The notes below the pieces were generated by a model that did not search any database, was not told where the DNA came from, and saw only the letters and a list, made by a program, of their open reading frames with translations. The translations under genes were made by a program, and so were the position numbers. A DNA stretch of 64,000 nt from Ferdinandcohnia sp047246645 (GTDB lineage Bacteria; Bacillota; Bacilli; Bacillales; Bacillaceae_L): NCBI RefSeq assembly GCF_047246645.1, contig NZ_JBFOKR010000003.1:62001-126000 (forward strand). Reading direction: 5' to 3'. Positions 40,573 through 49,238 of the stretch are shown here, piece by piece. How positions within the stretch are numbered: the first letter of the stretch is position 1; each line of letters starts with the position of its first letter.

Positions 40573-41981
40573 TTTGAAACCACCACACGTTTTCTGGAAT
40601 CCTTAGCGAATACCTTACCAGGATTCATAATGTTATTTGGATCAAGTCCGGTTTTGATTGCCTGCATGGCAGCGATTCCGGCTGTACCTAACTTCATTTC
40701 AAGGTAAGGCGCTTTCATAACCCCAACTCCATGTTCACCTGTAATCGTTCCACCCAACTCTATTGCTTTTGCGAAAATTTCTTCAAAAGCTTTTTCAACA
40801 CGTTCAATTTCATCATGATTTCGCACATCTGTTAAGCATGTTGGATGAAGGTTCCCATCTCCAGCATGACCAAATGTACAAATACGAAGGTTATACTTTT
40901 CTGCAATCTCCTCAATCGCTTTAACCATTTTCGCAATTTCAGAGCGGGGAACGGTCGCATCCTCTAGAATAGTTGTTGGTTTGAGTCTTGCAAGTGCTGA
41001 TAAAGCAGCTCGTCTTGCAGTACGAAGTGCTTCTGCTTCTTCTTCAGATTCCGCAGCTTTTACTGAGACTGCATGCTCTGATTTACATATCTCCACAATC
41101 TGTTCAATATCTTTTCTTACAACTTCTTCAGGACCATCTTGTTCAATCAGTAAAATCGCTTTTACATCTGTAGGTAAACCTATTTGAGCAAATGCTTCTA
41201 CTGCTTCAAGCGTCGGTTGATCCAGAAACTCAAGTGTAGTCGGAATGATTTTTTGAGCGATGATCTTTGAAACGGTCTTCGCAGCTGCCTCAAGATCTTG
41301 ATAGAGTGCTAGAATCGTTTTCTTCGTTTCAGGCATGGGAATTAATTTAAGAGTAGCTTCTGTAATGATTCCGAGTGTTCCCTCAGAACCTACAAACAAT
41401 CTCGTTAAATCATATCCAGCCACGTCTTTAGCTAGTTTGCCACCAGTTTTGATAATTTCACCATTTGCTAAAACAACCTCTAATGCCATAACATAGTCAC
41501 GGGTTACACCATATTTTAACCCACGCAAACCACCAGAATTTTCATTAATGTTGCCACCAAGTGTAGAAATTTTCATCGAGCTAGGATCTGGTGGATAAAA
41601 TAACCCCTTTGCCTCAACTGCTTTGGTCATATCAAGCGTGATGACACCCGGTTGTACAGTTACAGTTAGGTTTTCTTCATCAATTTCAAGAATGCGATTC
41701 AAATGCTTAAATAAAAGAACAATGCCACCCTCAGTTGGGCAAGTACCTGCACATAAATTTGTACCAGAGCCACGGGGAACAATTGGAATCTTATACTCAT
41801 TACAAATCTTTACGATACTAGCAATCTCTTCTTTGGTACGAGGCGCAATTACTGCATCAGGCATTGATTGAAATTGTGGTGTTGCGTCATATGAATAAAC
41901 AAGTCTTCCAGCCTTTGAATCATCATAGTTTTCCGAACCTACAATATTCAAAAAAGCTTGCTTTGCTTGTGAAGGAATCAT
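40569..41981 (-). CDS. glcD: Glycolate oxidase FAD-binding subunit
   Basis: A 470-residue FAD-linked oxidase of the VAO/PCMH fold: IVPRGSGTNLCAGTCPTEGGIVL and GGNINENSGGLRGLKYG bind the FAD, and the C-terminal domain carries CTFGHAGDGNLHPT and TGEHGVGVMKAPYL with the metal and substrate histidines. The length equals that I recall for B. subtilis GlcD. ATG 41981 is favoured over GTG 41990, which overlaps the AAGGGG ribosome site. It is cotranscribed with glcF; a CdaR-type regulator lies immediately upstream on the same strand. Confidence 0.92.
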   Translation of the reverse strand: MIPSQAKQAFLNIVGSENYDDSKAGRLVYSYDATPQFQSMPDAVIAPRTKEEIASIVKICNEYKIPIVPRGSGTNLCAGTCPTEGGIVLLFKHLNRILEIDEENLTVTVQPGVITLDMTKAVEAKGLFYPPDPSSMKISTLGGNINENSGGLRGLKYGVTRDYVMALEVVLANGEIIKTGGKLAKDVAGYDLTRLFVGSEGTLGIITEATLKLIPMPETKKTILALYQDLEAAAKTVSKIIAQKIIPTTLEFLDQPTLEAVEAFAQIGLPTDVKAILLIEQDGPEEVVRKDIEQIVEICKSEHAVSVKAAESEEEAEALRTARRAALSALARLKPTTILEDATVPRSEIAKMVKAIEEIAEKYNLRICTFGHAGDGNLHPTCLTDVRNHDEIERVEKAFEEIFAKAIELGGTITGEHGVGVMKAPYLEMKLGTAGIAAMQAIKTGLDPNNIMNPGKVFAKDSRKRVVVSK

Positions 41982-42061
41982 ATCTTCCACCCCTTATTTT
42001 TCTATAAATACGCTTTAAAAACATCTATCCATTAATAAAGTTAATCACTTTCTTAAAGTAT

Positions 42062-42084
42062 AAAAAAAAGCGGATAAATCCGCT
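42062..42084 (-). terminator. Terminator of the CdaR-type regulator gene
   Basis: AGCGGAT and ATCCGCT form a 7-bp stem with a 2-base loop, followed on the minus strand by eight T. Confidence 0.75.
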
Positions 42085-42112
42085 ATGTGTGTTTCTACAA
42101 AATATGATTAAT

Positions 42113-43213
42113 TTAGAAGTTCTTTTTTGGATATTCCTCTAATAATAGCCCTAGGTATAGAGTTGCTAAATCTGTGAATTTCCTTGGATGCAATCCTGTA
42201 ATTTCTTCAATTTTTTGTAAACGGTAATGAAGTGTGTTGACGTGGATATGCAGCGACTCGGATGTTTGTTTTATGGATTGATTTTCTTCTATAAAAACTT
42301 GCAGGGTTTTTATTAAAACTGGGTCTAAGAGGAGGTCACCGATTGTTCGGAGGACAAACTCTGCCCCTACATTATTACTAATTCCTTGAAGTAACATTTC
42401 TAATGTCAACTCGTCATCGAACTGAATACCTGAAATACGTTTTGCAACTTGAAGCGCACGCTCTGCTTCATCAAATGATTTACGTAGCTTATAGCCTTGT
42501 ACAATTTGGCCGACACCGAACGATATTTTTAAGTTATATTGAGTTTCAAATTCGTTCTTCAATTTTAGTAGAAACTCAACTAGCTGTGGTTTTTGTTTCC
42601 GAGTTAGCAGCAATAGAAATCGGTCGTTTCCCCAACGGACAAAAAGATCTTCGTTCCCCATTAACTGTTGCATATGATTAGATAATTCTTTTATAGTTAG
42701 TGACGCCCCGTGAATTGAAGCCATCACAATTTGACGTTCGGTATTTATTTCAACGCCAAGAAGCTCAGCTCTACTTAAAAATTCCGAAGTGGGTTCCTTT
42801 ATCTGAAGCCAATCAAAAACAAAGGTCTCAAGTGTACGAGAATCTAATTCCATTTGTTCAGCATAATAGCTTTCTTGGATAAGCAGTTCTGTCATTTTTT
42901 TTAGAAGTTCACCGTATGGAGATATCTTCTCTGGGTCACCAGTTATGCCAATTACACCGACTACCTTGTTTTGAAAAAGGACTGGTAAATTAATACCGGC
43001 TCGTACACCTTGTAAAGTTTCTTCCATTTCTTTTGTAATGACTATTTTCTTTTGATCACGACTAGCAAGGAGTGCTCCTTCATGGAAATTACCAAGTCTA
43101 CCTGACTCAGTGCTCGCGATTATGGTTCCTGTTGTATCAACGATGATAATATCCTCATCTATTAATCTACGTACTTCTTGTATGATTTTTTTTGCAAGAG
43201 ATGGAATAAGCAT
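42113..43213 (-). CDS. CdaR-family regulator of glycolate/sugar-acid use
   Basis: A 366-residue activator: N-terminal sugar-diacid recognition domain (LIPSLAKKIIQEVRRLIDEDIIIVDTTGTIIASTESGRLGNFHEGA...GVIGITGDPEKISPYGELLKKM), a GGDEF-like middle domain, and a C-terminal PucR-type helix-turn-helix (FIEENQSIKQTSESLHIHVNTLHYRLQKIEEITGL). ATG 43213 follows CGGAGGG. It lies just upstream of glcDF, as I recall for YsfB in B. subtilis, and most likely senses glycolate or a related acid to activate glcDF. Confidence 0.88.
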   Translation of the reverse strand: MLIPSLAKKIIQEVRRLIDEDIIIVDTTGTIIASTESGRLGNFHEGALLASRDQKKIVITKEMEETLQGVRAGINLPVLFQNKVVGVIGITGDPEKISPYGELLKKMTELLIQESYYAEQMELDSRTLETFVFDWLQIKEPTSEFLSRAELLGVEINTERQIVMASIHGASLTIKELSNHMQQLMGNEDLFVRWGNDRFLLLLTRKQKPQLVEFLLKLKNEFETQYNLKISFGVGQIVQGYKLRKSFDEAERALQVAKRISGIQFDDELTLEMLLQGISNNVGAEFVLRTIGDLLLDPVLIKTLQVFIEENQSIKQTSESLHIHVNTLHYRLQKIEEITGLHPRKFTDLATLYLGLLLEEYPKKNF

Positions 43214-43550
43214 GGAAGCCCTCCGAATTAGCATTTGTTACTATTAATTTTAGCATTTTTTTGGTATTGGCTGGTAGAATTTCTTGTTTACCCAAAAGGG
43301 TATCTAGTTGACCATAACCTTGCTAACATGCATATTTTTGATTTAAAATGCAGAAATCTCAATTAAAATGCATAAACCCTCCCCGAGGACAAGTTATACC
43401 CTCAGAGTAGGTTCAATTTTGGTAGTTTATAGCTTTTTAACCAGTAAAAGCAGGTGTTGTTTTTGTGCAGGAAGCCCATTTCTGTTTTATAATAGGGGAT
43501 GTGTGGACATAGTGATTGATAGATAGACACACTTGAAGGGAAGAAATGTA
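43214..43550. other. Intergenic region between the CdaR-type gene and mnmH
   Basis: About 340 bp holding the divergent promoters. I see a TATAAT at 43488-43493 that may serve mnmH, with only a weak -35. No repeat, RNA element or small gene can be supported. Confidence 0.4.
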
Positions 43551-44612
43551 ATGTTTCAAGATATTTCAGTTGAAGATTTACAAGAAATGCAGAAAGATCA
43601 GGCTCTTGTATTAATAGATGTGCGGTCACCTTCTGAATTTGAAGAGTCAACGATACCAAGAAGTGTAAATATTCCAATTTTTACAGATGAGGAACGTGCT
43701 GAGATTGGAACCATTTATAAGCAGGTGAGTGTTGAAGCTGCGAAACAGAGAGGCCTGGAGATTGTATCGGCCAAACTCCCTGACTTTATTAAAGCATTTT
43801 CTAGATATAAAGAACCGAAAGTGATCTATTGCTGGCGTGGCGGGATGCGTAGTAAAACATCTGCTACCCTGGTTGACTTGATGGGAATTGAAACAATGCG
43901 TTTGGTTGGTGGAATCCATGCTTATCGGACATGGGTTGTAGGCACTCTTGAAAAGCTTTCGTCTACATTCACATCAGAAGCCATTGTTATAAATGGATAT
44001 ACAGGATCGGGGAAAACGAAAATACTTCAAAGCTTGCAGGAAAAGGGTTATCCGGTTTTAGAACTTGAAGGGATGGCGAATCATCGCGGTTCTGTTTTTG
44101 GACAAATCGGTAAAACTCCACATAATCAAAAGATGTTTGAATTATTATTTGTTCAACAAGCGTTAGAAGTGAAAAATTCTCCATATGTGTTATTTGAAGC
44201 TGAAAGTAAGCGAGTCGGAAGAGCAACGGTTCCAGACTTTTTATTAGAAAAGAAAATTAATGGACATCATATTTTCATTGATCTGCCAATGGAAGAACGA
44301 GTACTTAACATTTTGGACGATTATCGTCCATGGGAATATGCTGATCAATGTATGCTTGCTTTTCAAAAATTAAAAAAGAGAATTCATACCCCAATTGCAG
44401 CTCAAATTGAGAAGGATTTACAAACTGGGGATTATAAATCGGCAGTTAAATTGCTGTTGGAATATTATTATGATCCAAAATACTATCATACAGCTGAACA
44501 GATTGATCCTGAGAAAAGCACTGTACTTCATGTGAAAAATACTGAAGAAGCGGTACAGGAAATTGAAAAGATTTTATTTGAAAAAGTAGGGAATATCAAG
44601 GTAAATAAATAG
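43551..44612 (+). CDS. mnmH: tRNA 2-selenouridine synthase / geranyltransferase MnmH
   Basis: A 353-residue two-domain enzyme acting on wobble uridine 34 of tRNA. The rhodanese domain (LVLIDVRSPSEFEESTIPRSVNIPIF...) carries the active-site cysteine in VIYCWRGGMRS (about residue 94). The second domain has a P-loop (NGYTGSGKT, about 148-156). The enzyme geranylates and then selenates 2-thiouridine, using selenophosphate. ATG 43551 (MFQDIS) follows GAAGGGAAG. A selD partner is not in this window. The gene ends in a terminator. Confidence 0.9.
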   Translation: MFQDISVEDLQEMQKDQALVLIDVRSPSEFEESTIPRSVNIPIFTDEERAEIGTIYKQVSVEAAKQRGLEIVSAKLPDFIKAFSRYKEPKVIYCWRGGMRSKTSATLVDLMGIETMRLVGGIHAYRTWVVGTLEKLSSTFTSEAIVINGYTGSGKTKILQSLQEKGYPVLELEGMANHRGSVFGQIGKTPHNQKMFELLFVQQALEVKNSPYVLFEAESKRVGRATVPDFLLEKKINGHHIFIDLPMEERVLNILDDYRPWEYADQCMLAFQKLKKRIHTPIAAQIEKDLQTGDYKSAVKLLLEYYYDPKYYHTAEQIDPEKSTVLHVKNTEEAVQEIEKILFEKVGNIKVNK

Positions 44613-44619
44613 TTGAAGT

Positions 44620-44648
44620 AAACAGTGGTTTCATATCACTGTTTTTTT
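44620..44648 (+). terminator. Terminator of mnmH
   Basis: AAACAGTG and CACTGTTT form a perfect 8-bp stem followed by TTTTTG. Confidence 0.8.
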
Positions 44649-44780
44649 GTTTATTTATAGAAAAATGTATATAGCTATTATGATAACCATCTTATTTGTT
44701 GCGATAATAAATATTTTTGCTTACCATTAAAAGTTTCATTATTGCAATCGTGCTAACAGCATTAACTATTGGGGTGATTT

Positions 44781-44972
44781 TTGAATTACTTAAAAGATTA
44801 TTTGGTGCTACAAGAATCAGAAAGTAAAACCAAAAAACTAGATATTGTATTAAATTTTGTAATTGTTCTGTATTTTTTTTTGCTTGTCTCTTCTATGAAT
44901 ATCCTTGCTGCTCCTAGGTTTAGGGGGTTGGAAGAATTTTTCCATATGAAAAACAAAAAATATATTATATGA
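44781..44972 (+). CDS. Small membrane protein, 63 residues
   Basis: TTG 44781 lies seven bases after GGGGTG and opens a frame of 63 codons with one membrane helix (VLNFVIVLYFFLLVSSMNIL) and basic ends. No family recognised. The AT-rich composition and weak start make this a tentative gene. Confidence 0.4.
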   Translation: MNYLKDYLVLQESESKTKKLDIVLNFVIVLYFFLLVSSMNILAAPRFRGLEEFFHMKNKKYII

Positions 44973-45052
44973 TTTTTTTCAGAATACGGACACAAACATG
45001 TCGGCTTTCGTCGAATGCTTTATCGTAAATCAAAACTAGGAGGAAATCATAC

Positions 45053-46369
45053 ATGAAAAACGGTAAGTTTAAAAAACGTGTCATTAGTGGCACAGTAGCT
45101 TCAGCACTTATTTTATCTTTAGCAACTCCATCTGTATTTGCAAACGAAGAGGAAACTGTAACAACTGATACAACAGTTGTAGAAGAAGTGGAAACTGTAG
45201 AAGTACCTGCAACTGAAGAGATTTCAGTTGAAACGGATTTATATGAAGAAAACGTTGCTTCTGAAGAGGAAGGAACAGAAGAATCTACAACTGAGGAAGA
45301 AGTAGTAACTGAAGAAACAACTACTGAAGAAGAAGTTGTAGCTGAAAAAGAAACTGCAACTGAAGAAGATGCAGTTGTTGATGAAGAAAAAGAAGAAGCA
45401 CCTTCTTTAGTACCTGGTGATTTCTTTTACTTCGTAAAAATGATGATGGAAAAAGTACGTCTAGCAGTTACTTTTGATGATTACAAAGAAGCACGTTTAT
45501 TAGCAGACTTTGCTGCTGAACGTATTGCAGAAGCAAATGCATTATTTGCAGAAGGTAAAACTGAAGAAGCAGAAGCTCTTTTAAAAGAAGCAATTGCGAC
45601 TCAAGAATCTGCTGCTGAAGAATTAGCTAACTCTGAAGAAACTTCTGGTGAAGAAGTATCTGAAGAACCAGCGGAAGAAACAGAAGTAGTTGAAGAGAAT
45701 GCTACGGAAGAAACAGAAGTAGTTGAAGAAGAAGCTACGGAAGAAACAGAAGAAGTTGTAGTTGAAGAAACTGAAACAGAAGTAGATGAAGTTGAAGTAA
45801 AATTAGCTAACAATATTGATGCATTAACTGCAGCTTTAGCGAAGGTTAAAAATCCAACTGCACAAGCAGCACTAATGAAAAACATCCAAAAGTCATTTGC
45901 AAAACTTGATAAAAAGCTTGCAAAGCTTGAAGCAAAAGCTGCTAAGTTTGCAACAGAAACAACTGAAGAAGAGGTTGTAGAAGAAGAAGTAGTAGTTGAA
46001 GAAACTACTGAAGAAACAGTTGCTGATCAAGAAGAAGTAGTAGTTGAAGAAACAGATGTTGAAGAGGAAGCAGAAGTACTTCCAGTTGCTGCTCCAGTAG
46101 TAACTAAGAAGGAAGAGAAAGCTGTTAAGGCTGAAGAAAAGCGTGCACAAGGCCAAGCGAAAGCAGAAGCTAAAAAGCAAGAAGCACAAGCTAAAAAAGC
46201 TGAGAAGCAAGAACAAGTAAAAGAAAAGAAAGAAAATGGTCAGAACAAAGGTAACGGTCAAGGCAACGGCAACGGTAATGGCAATAAAGGTAACGGTCAA
46301 GGCAACGGCAACGGTAATGGCAATAAAGGTAACGGTAATGGCAACAACAACGGAAAAGGTAAAGAATAA
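45053..46369 (+). CDS. Secreted acidic DUF5667-like protein with Gly/Asn-rich tail
   Basis: A 438-residue exported protein. Signal peptide (residues 1-30, cleaved after VFA), then a Glu/Thr/Val-rich low-complexity region, then PGDFFYFVKMMMEKVRLAVTFDDYKEARLLADFAAERIAEANAL (about 122-170), which fits the DUF5667 helical domain. A second acidic region, a helical LAKVKNPTAQAALMKNIQKSF segment, a Lys/Ala/Glu coiled-coil-like stretch and a GNGNGNGNKGNG tail follow. It lacks LPXTG or a lipobox. ATG 45053 follows AGGAGG. Role unknown; it may bind calcium or the cell wall through its acidic regions. Confidence 0.8.
   Translation: MKNGKFKKRVISGTVASALILSLATPSVFANEEETVTTDTTVVEEVETVEVPATEEISVETDLYEENVASEEEGTEESTTEEEVVTEETTTEEEVVAEKETATEEDAVVDEEKEEAPSLVPGDFFYFVKMMMEKVRLAVTFDDYKEARLLADFAAERIAEANALFAEGKTEEAEALLKEAIATQESAAEELANSEETSGEEVSEEPAEETEVVEENATEETEVVEEEATEETEEVVVEETETEVDEVEVKLANNIDALTAALAKVKNPTAQAALMKNIQKSFAKLDKKLAKLEAKAAKFATETTEEEVVEEEVVVEETTEETVADQEEVVVEETDVEEEAEVLPVAAPVVTKKEEKAVKAEEKRAQGQAKAEAKKQEAQAKKAEKQEQVKEKKENGQNKGNGQGNGNGNGNKGNGQGNGNGNGNKGNGNGNNNGKGKE
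46250..46348 (+). repeat. 39-bp tandem repeat encoding the Gly/Asn tail
   Basis: GGTAACGGTCAAGGCAACGG recurs at 46250 and 46289, with a partial copy at 46328. Confidence 0.8.
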
Positions 46370-46380
46370 TAAATATCGAA

Positions 46381-46418
46381 ATAAACCTATTACTCTACGT
46401 AGTAGGTTTATTTTTTTG
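46381..46418 (+). terminator. Terminator of the DUF5667-like gene
   Basis: ATAAACCTA and TAGGTTTAT form a 9-bp stem followed by TTTTTTG. Confidence 0.75.
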
Positions 46419-46875
46419 TTCGGACGTATGGGAAAATACATTGACTACTACCAAAATTTATAAAAGAATCAAAGAATAATCTCTCCCTACCACAGCATAT
46501 ACGTATAAGTACAATAAACTTGTACTAAAATCTTCCTCGACTAACATCTCAACTTTCGACAACACAAAAAAGTATTCCTACACAAATATTGTAAAATCAA
46601 TGTTTACTTGTTAATAAACCTTACAAACCTTTACATATTGCATAAAAAACAGCTTATATATTTTAACATTATGTATAATGCAAACACCCCTTAAAAAAAG
46701 TAAAATAAACACAAAGTTTTAATTTTCAGATAGTATTTCTGTAAGTGAGGTTGAAATAATTCCAGTCTATTTAAATAAAAAATCTATGAAAACGCTTTCT
46801 GTTAACAAGTTTATCAAATTGCTAATATGGTTCATCTCATATAGTGCAATTTAAAAATAAGAAGGGGGTTTTTCT
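46419..46875. other. Regulatory region upstream of the pyrimidine-degradation cluster
   Basis: About 460 bp of AT-rich sequence with no supported gene. Besides the cre-like site listed separately I see several T- and A-rich tracts but no convincing -35/-10 pair, riboswitch or repeat. Confidence 0.5.
46787..46800. promoter_or_regulatory. CcpA-binding cre site (candidate)
   Basis: TGAAAACGCTTTCT matches the cre consensus TGWAANCGNTNWCA at 13 of 14 positions. It lies 76 bases before the first gene of the pyrimidine-degradation cluster, so carbon catabolite repression is likely. Confidence 0.65.
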
Positions 46876-47766
46876 ATGTCTGATAATGTTGTGATTGGTT
46901 TGATTCAGGCTTCAAATGAAGTTGATGGAAATCAACCTGTAGAGGTACACAAAGAAAGGGCGATTGAGAAACATATTAGACTTGTGAGAGAAGCAAAGAC
47001 TAAGGGTGCACAAATCATCTGTTTACAGGAGATTTTTTATGGACCTTATTTTTGTTCTGAACAAAATACAAAATGGTATGATGCAGCGGAAGAAATTCCG
47101 AATGGGCCAACTACTAAGCTGTTTCAGGATTTAGCGAAAGAGCTTGGGGTAGTTATTATTCTTCCAATCTACGAGCGTGAAGGGATTGCTACATACTATA
47201 ACACCGCTGCAGTTATTGATGCGGATGGCACATATCTAGGAAAATACCGAAAACAGCATATTCCGCATGTTGGAGTTGGGAATGAAGGGTATGGATTCTG
47301 GGAGAAGTTTTACTTTAAGCCTGGAAATTTAGGTTATCAAGTATTTGATACAGCTTTTGCAAAAGTAGGTGTTTACATTTGCTATGATCGTCATTTCCCT
47401 GAGGGGGCAAGAATACTAGGACTGAAAGGAGCAGAAATCGTTTTTAATCCTTCAGCAACTGTAGCTGGACTTTCAGAGTATCTATGGAAACTTGAACAAC
47501 CAGCTCATGCAGTAGCAAATGGTTATTATCTTGGTGCTATTAATCGTGTTGGTTTTGAAGGACCTTGGAACATGGGAGAGTTTTACGGCCAATCCTATCT
47601 AGTTGACCCAAGAGGAAATTTTGTGGCAATGGGAAGTCGCGACCAAGATGAAGTAATCATAGGAGAAATGAATAAAAAGCTGATTCGGGAAGTTCGTGAT
47701 GTTTGGCAATTTTACCGTGACCGTAGACCGGAAACGTATCAGGAGATGACAGCTCTGCTTCCATAA
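46876..47766 (+). CDS. pydC: Nitrilase-family beta-ureidopropionase
   Basis: A 296-residue carbon-nitrogen hydrolase. The Glu-Lys-Cys triad is visible as CLQEIFYGPYF, KYRKQHIPHV and VYICYDRHFPEGAR (Cys about 169). The sequence around HVGVGNEGYGFWEKFYFKPGNLGYQVF is typical of beta-ureidopropionase and N-carbamoylputrescine amidase relatives. In this setting it would split N-carbamoyl-beta-alanine into beta-alanine, CO2 and ammonia, step three of reductive pyrimidine degradation. ATG 46876 follows AAGGGGG. It is the first gene of the cluster; a hairpin separates it from preT. Confidence 0.87.
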   Translation: MSDNVVIGLIQASNEVDGNQPVEVHKERAIEKHIRLVREAKTKGAQIICLQEIFYGPYFCSEQNTKWYDAAEEIPNGPTTKLFQDLAKELGVVIILPIYEREGIATYYNTAAVIDADGTYLGKYRKQHIPHVGVGNEGYGFWEKFYFKPGNLGYQVFDTAFAKVGVYICYDRHFPEGARILGLKGAEIVFNPSATVAGLSEYLWKLEQPAHAVANGYYLGAINRVGFEGPWNMGEFYGQSYLVDPRGNFVAMGSRDQDEVIIGEMNKKLIREVRDVWQFYRDRRPETYQEMTALLP

Positions 47767-47780
47767 AAGAGTGAATGGTG

Positions 47781-47805
47781 GGGCTTTACATAGAGTGTAA
47801 AGCCC
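47781..47805 (+). terminator. Hairpin between pydC and preT (partial terminator or processing site)
   Basis: GGGCTTTACA and TGTAAAGCCC form a perfect 10-bp stem, but only ATTCT follows, so it is a weak terminator that may adjust expression between the genes. Confidence 0.5.
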
Positions 47806-47851
47806 ATTCTAAATAATCGATCATTACGTTTGAAAAAAGGAGGTTTTCTTT

Positions 47852-49222
47852 TTGAGTAATGCTAATTCTCGTATTTCGTATGAAGATTTGGCTAAAAACT
47901 TCAATGAAGTTCATCCAGGGTTAACAAATCGGGAAGCAATTGAAGAATCAAACCGATGCTTGTATTGCTATGATGCCCCATGTATAACAGCTTGTCCAAC
48001 AGGAATTGATATCCCCACATTTATTAAAAAGATTGCTTCAGGAAATCTAAAAGGCTCTGCAAAAACAATTATGACTTCAAACCCTATCGGTGCAAGCTGT
48101 GCGCGAGTTTGTCCAACGGAGGAACTTTGTGAAGGGGCTTGTGTTCTCAATCATTCTACCAAACCAATAATGATAGGAAATCTACAGCGCTATGCTACAG
48201 ACTGGGCTATTAAAAATGAGCAGGTATTGTTTAGGCCAGGCGAAAAGAATGGGAAAAAAGTCGCGATTGTAGGTGGAGGTCCTGCAGGATTATCTGCTGC
48301 TCGTGAACTGGGTCTACTAGGCTACGATGTTACTATTTATGAGGCAGAGGAAAAAGCTGGAGGATTGAATACCTACGGAATCGTATCGTTTAGACTTCCA
48401 CAGCAAATATCCTTCTGGGAGGTAGAACAGGTAGAAAGATTGGATGTGAAAATTAAAACGAACACTAGAGTGGGGCAAGATGTAGCAGTAGAGGAACTTC
48501 TTGAAAACTACGATGCTGTTATTCTAGCGATAGGAATGTCTAAGGTTCCTAGTTTAGGTATAAAAGGTGAAGAACTAGATGGAGTATATGATGCTATTGA
48601 TTTTGTAAAAGAAACGAAGACAAATCCAATTTCAGATTCATTACTTGGAAAAAAGGTTGTAGTAATTGGTGCTGGAAATACAGCGATTGATGGCGCAACA
48701 TGCTCCGTTCGCCTTGGAGCCGATAATGTGAAAATTCTATATAGACGTACGATTGAAGAAATGACTGCCTATGATTTTGAATATGAGTTTGCAAAGCAGG
48801 ATGGTGTAGAATTCCGTTGGCTTACTGCACCTAAACAAATTATTGGAGATGAACAAGGAAGAGTAAAAGCCATTGAATGTATTAAAATGCAGCTCGGTGA
48901 GCCTGGAGATGATGGTCGAAGAAGGACTGTCCCAGTTGAGGGGTCTGAATTTACGCTAGATGTAGATGCAGTAATTAAGGCAATTGGTCAATCAAGATAC
49001 ACGAAGCTAATTGAAGAATTTGGATTAGAACATAATGGTGGAGTTGTAAAAATTGACCCTGATACATTCCAAACATCAAACGAAAAGGTATTCGCATGTG
49101 GAGATGTGATTTTCGGAAAAGGCCAAGGAGAAGCAATGGTTGTTTCAGCTGCACAGCAAGGAAAAGAGACAGCCTATGCAATTCATCAAGCAATATTCGG
49201 TGCTGTGACTGAAACAGTTTAA
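47852..49222 (+). CDS. preT: Dihydropyrimidine dehydrogenase, NAD(P)H/FAD subunit
   Basis: A 456-residue flavoprotein of the GltD-like family. The N-terminus holds cysteine clusters for 4Fe-4S centres (CLYCYDAPCITACPTGIDI and CARVCPTEELCEGACV), followed by the FAD dinucleotide fold VAIVGGGPAGLSAARELG and the NAD(P) fold VVVIGAGNTAIDGATCSVRLGA. It passes electrons from NAD(P)H to PreA, which reduces uracil or thymine. TTG 47852 follows AAAAGGAGG. It is 16 bases upstream of preA. Confidence 0.92.
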   Translation: MSNANSRISYEDLAKNFNEVHPGLTNREAIEESNRCLYCYDAPCITACPTGIDIPTFIKKIASGNLKGSAKTIMTSNPIGASCARVCPTEELCEGACVLNHSTKPIMIGNLQRYATDWAIKNEQVLFRPGEKNGKKVAIVGGGPAGLSAARELGLLGYDVTIYEAEEKAGGLNTYGIVSFRLPQQISFWEVEQVERLDVKIKTNTRVGQDVAVEELLENYDAVILAIGMSKVPSLGIKGEELDGVYDAIDFVKETKTNPISDSLLGKKVVVIGAGNTAIDGATCSVRLGADNVKILYRRTIEEMTAYDFEYEFAKQDGVEFRWLTAPKQIIGDEQGRVKAIECIKMQLGEPGDDGRRRTVPVEGSEFTLDVDAVIKAIGQSRYTKLIEEFGLEHNGGVVKIDPDTFQTSNEKVFACGDVIFGKGQGEAMVVSAAQQGKETAYAIHQAIFGAVTETV

Positions 49223-49238
49223 AAAAAGGAGGAAAACC

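Noticed and set aside
45601..46441. Minus-strand frames of 94 and 182 codons rich in Ser, Val, Phe and Leu
   Set aside because: They are antisense to the Glu/Thr/Val-rich and repeat-rich secreted protein; GAA-rich codons read backwards as TTC. No ribosome site.
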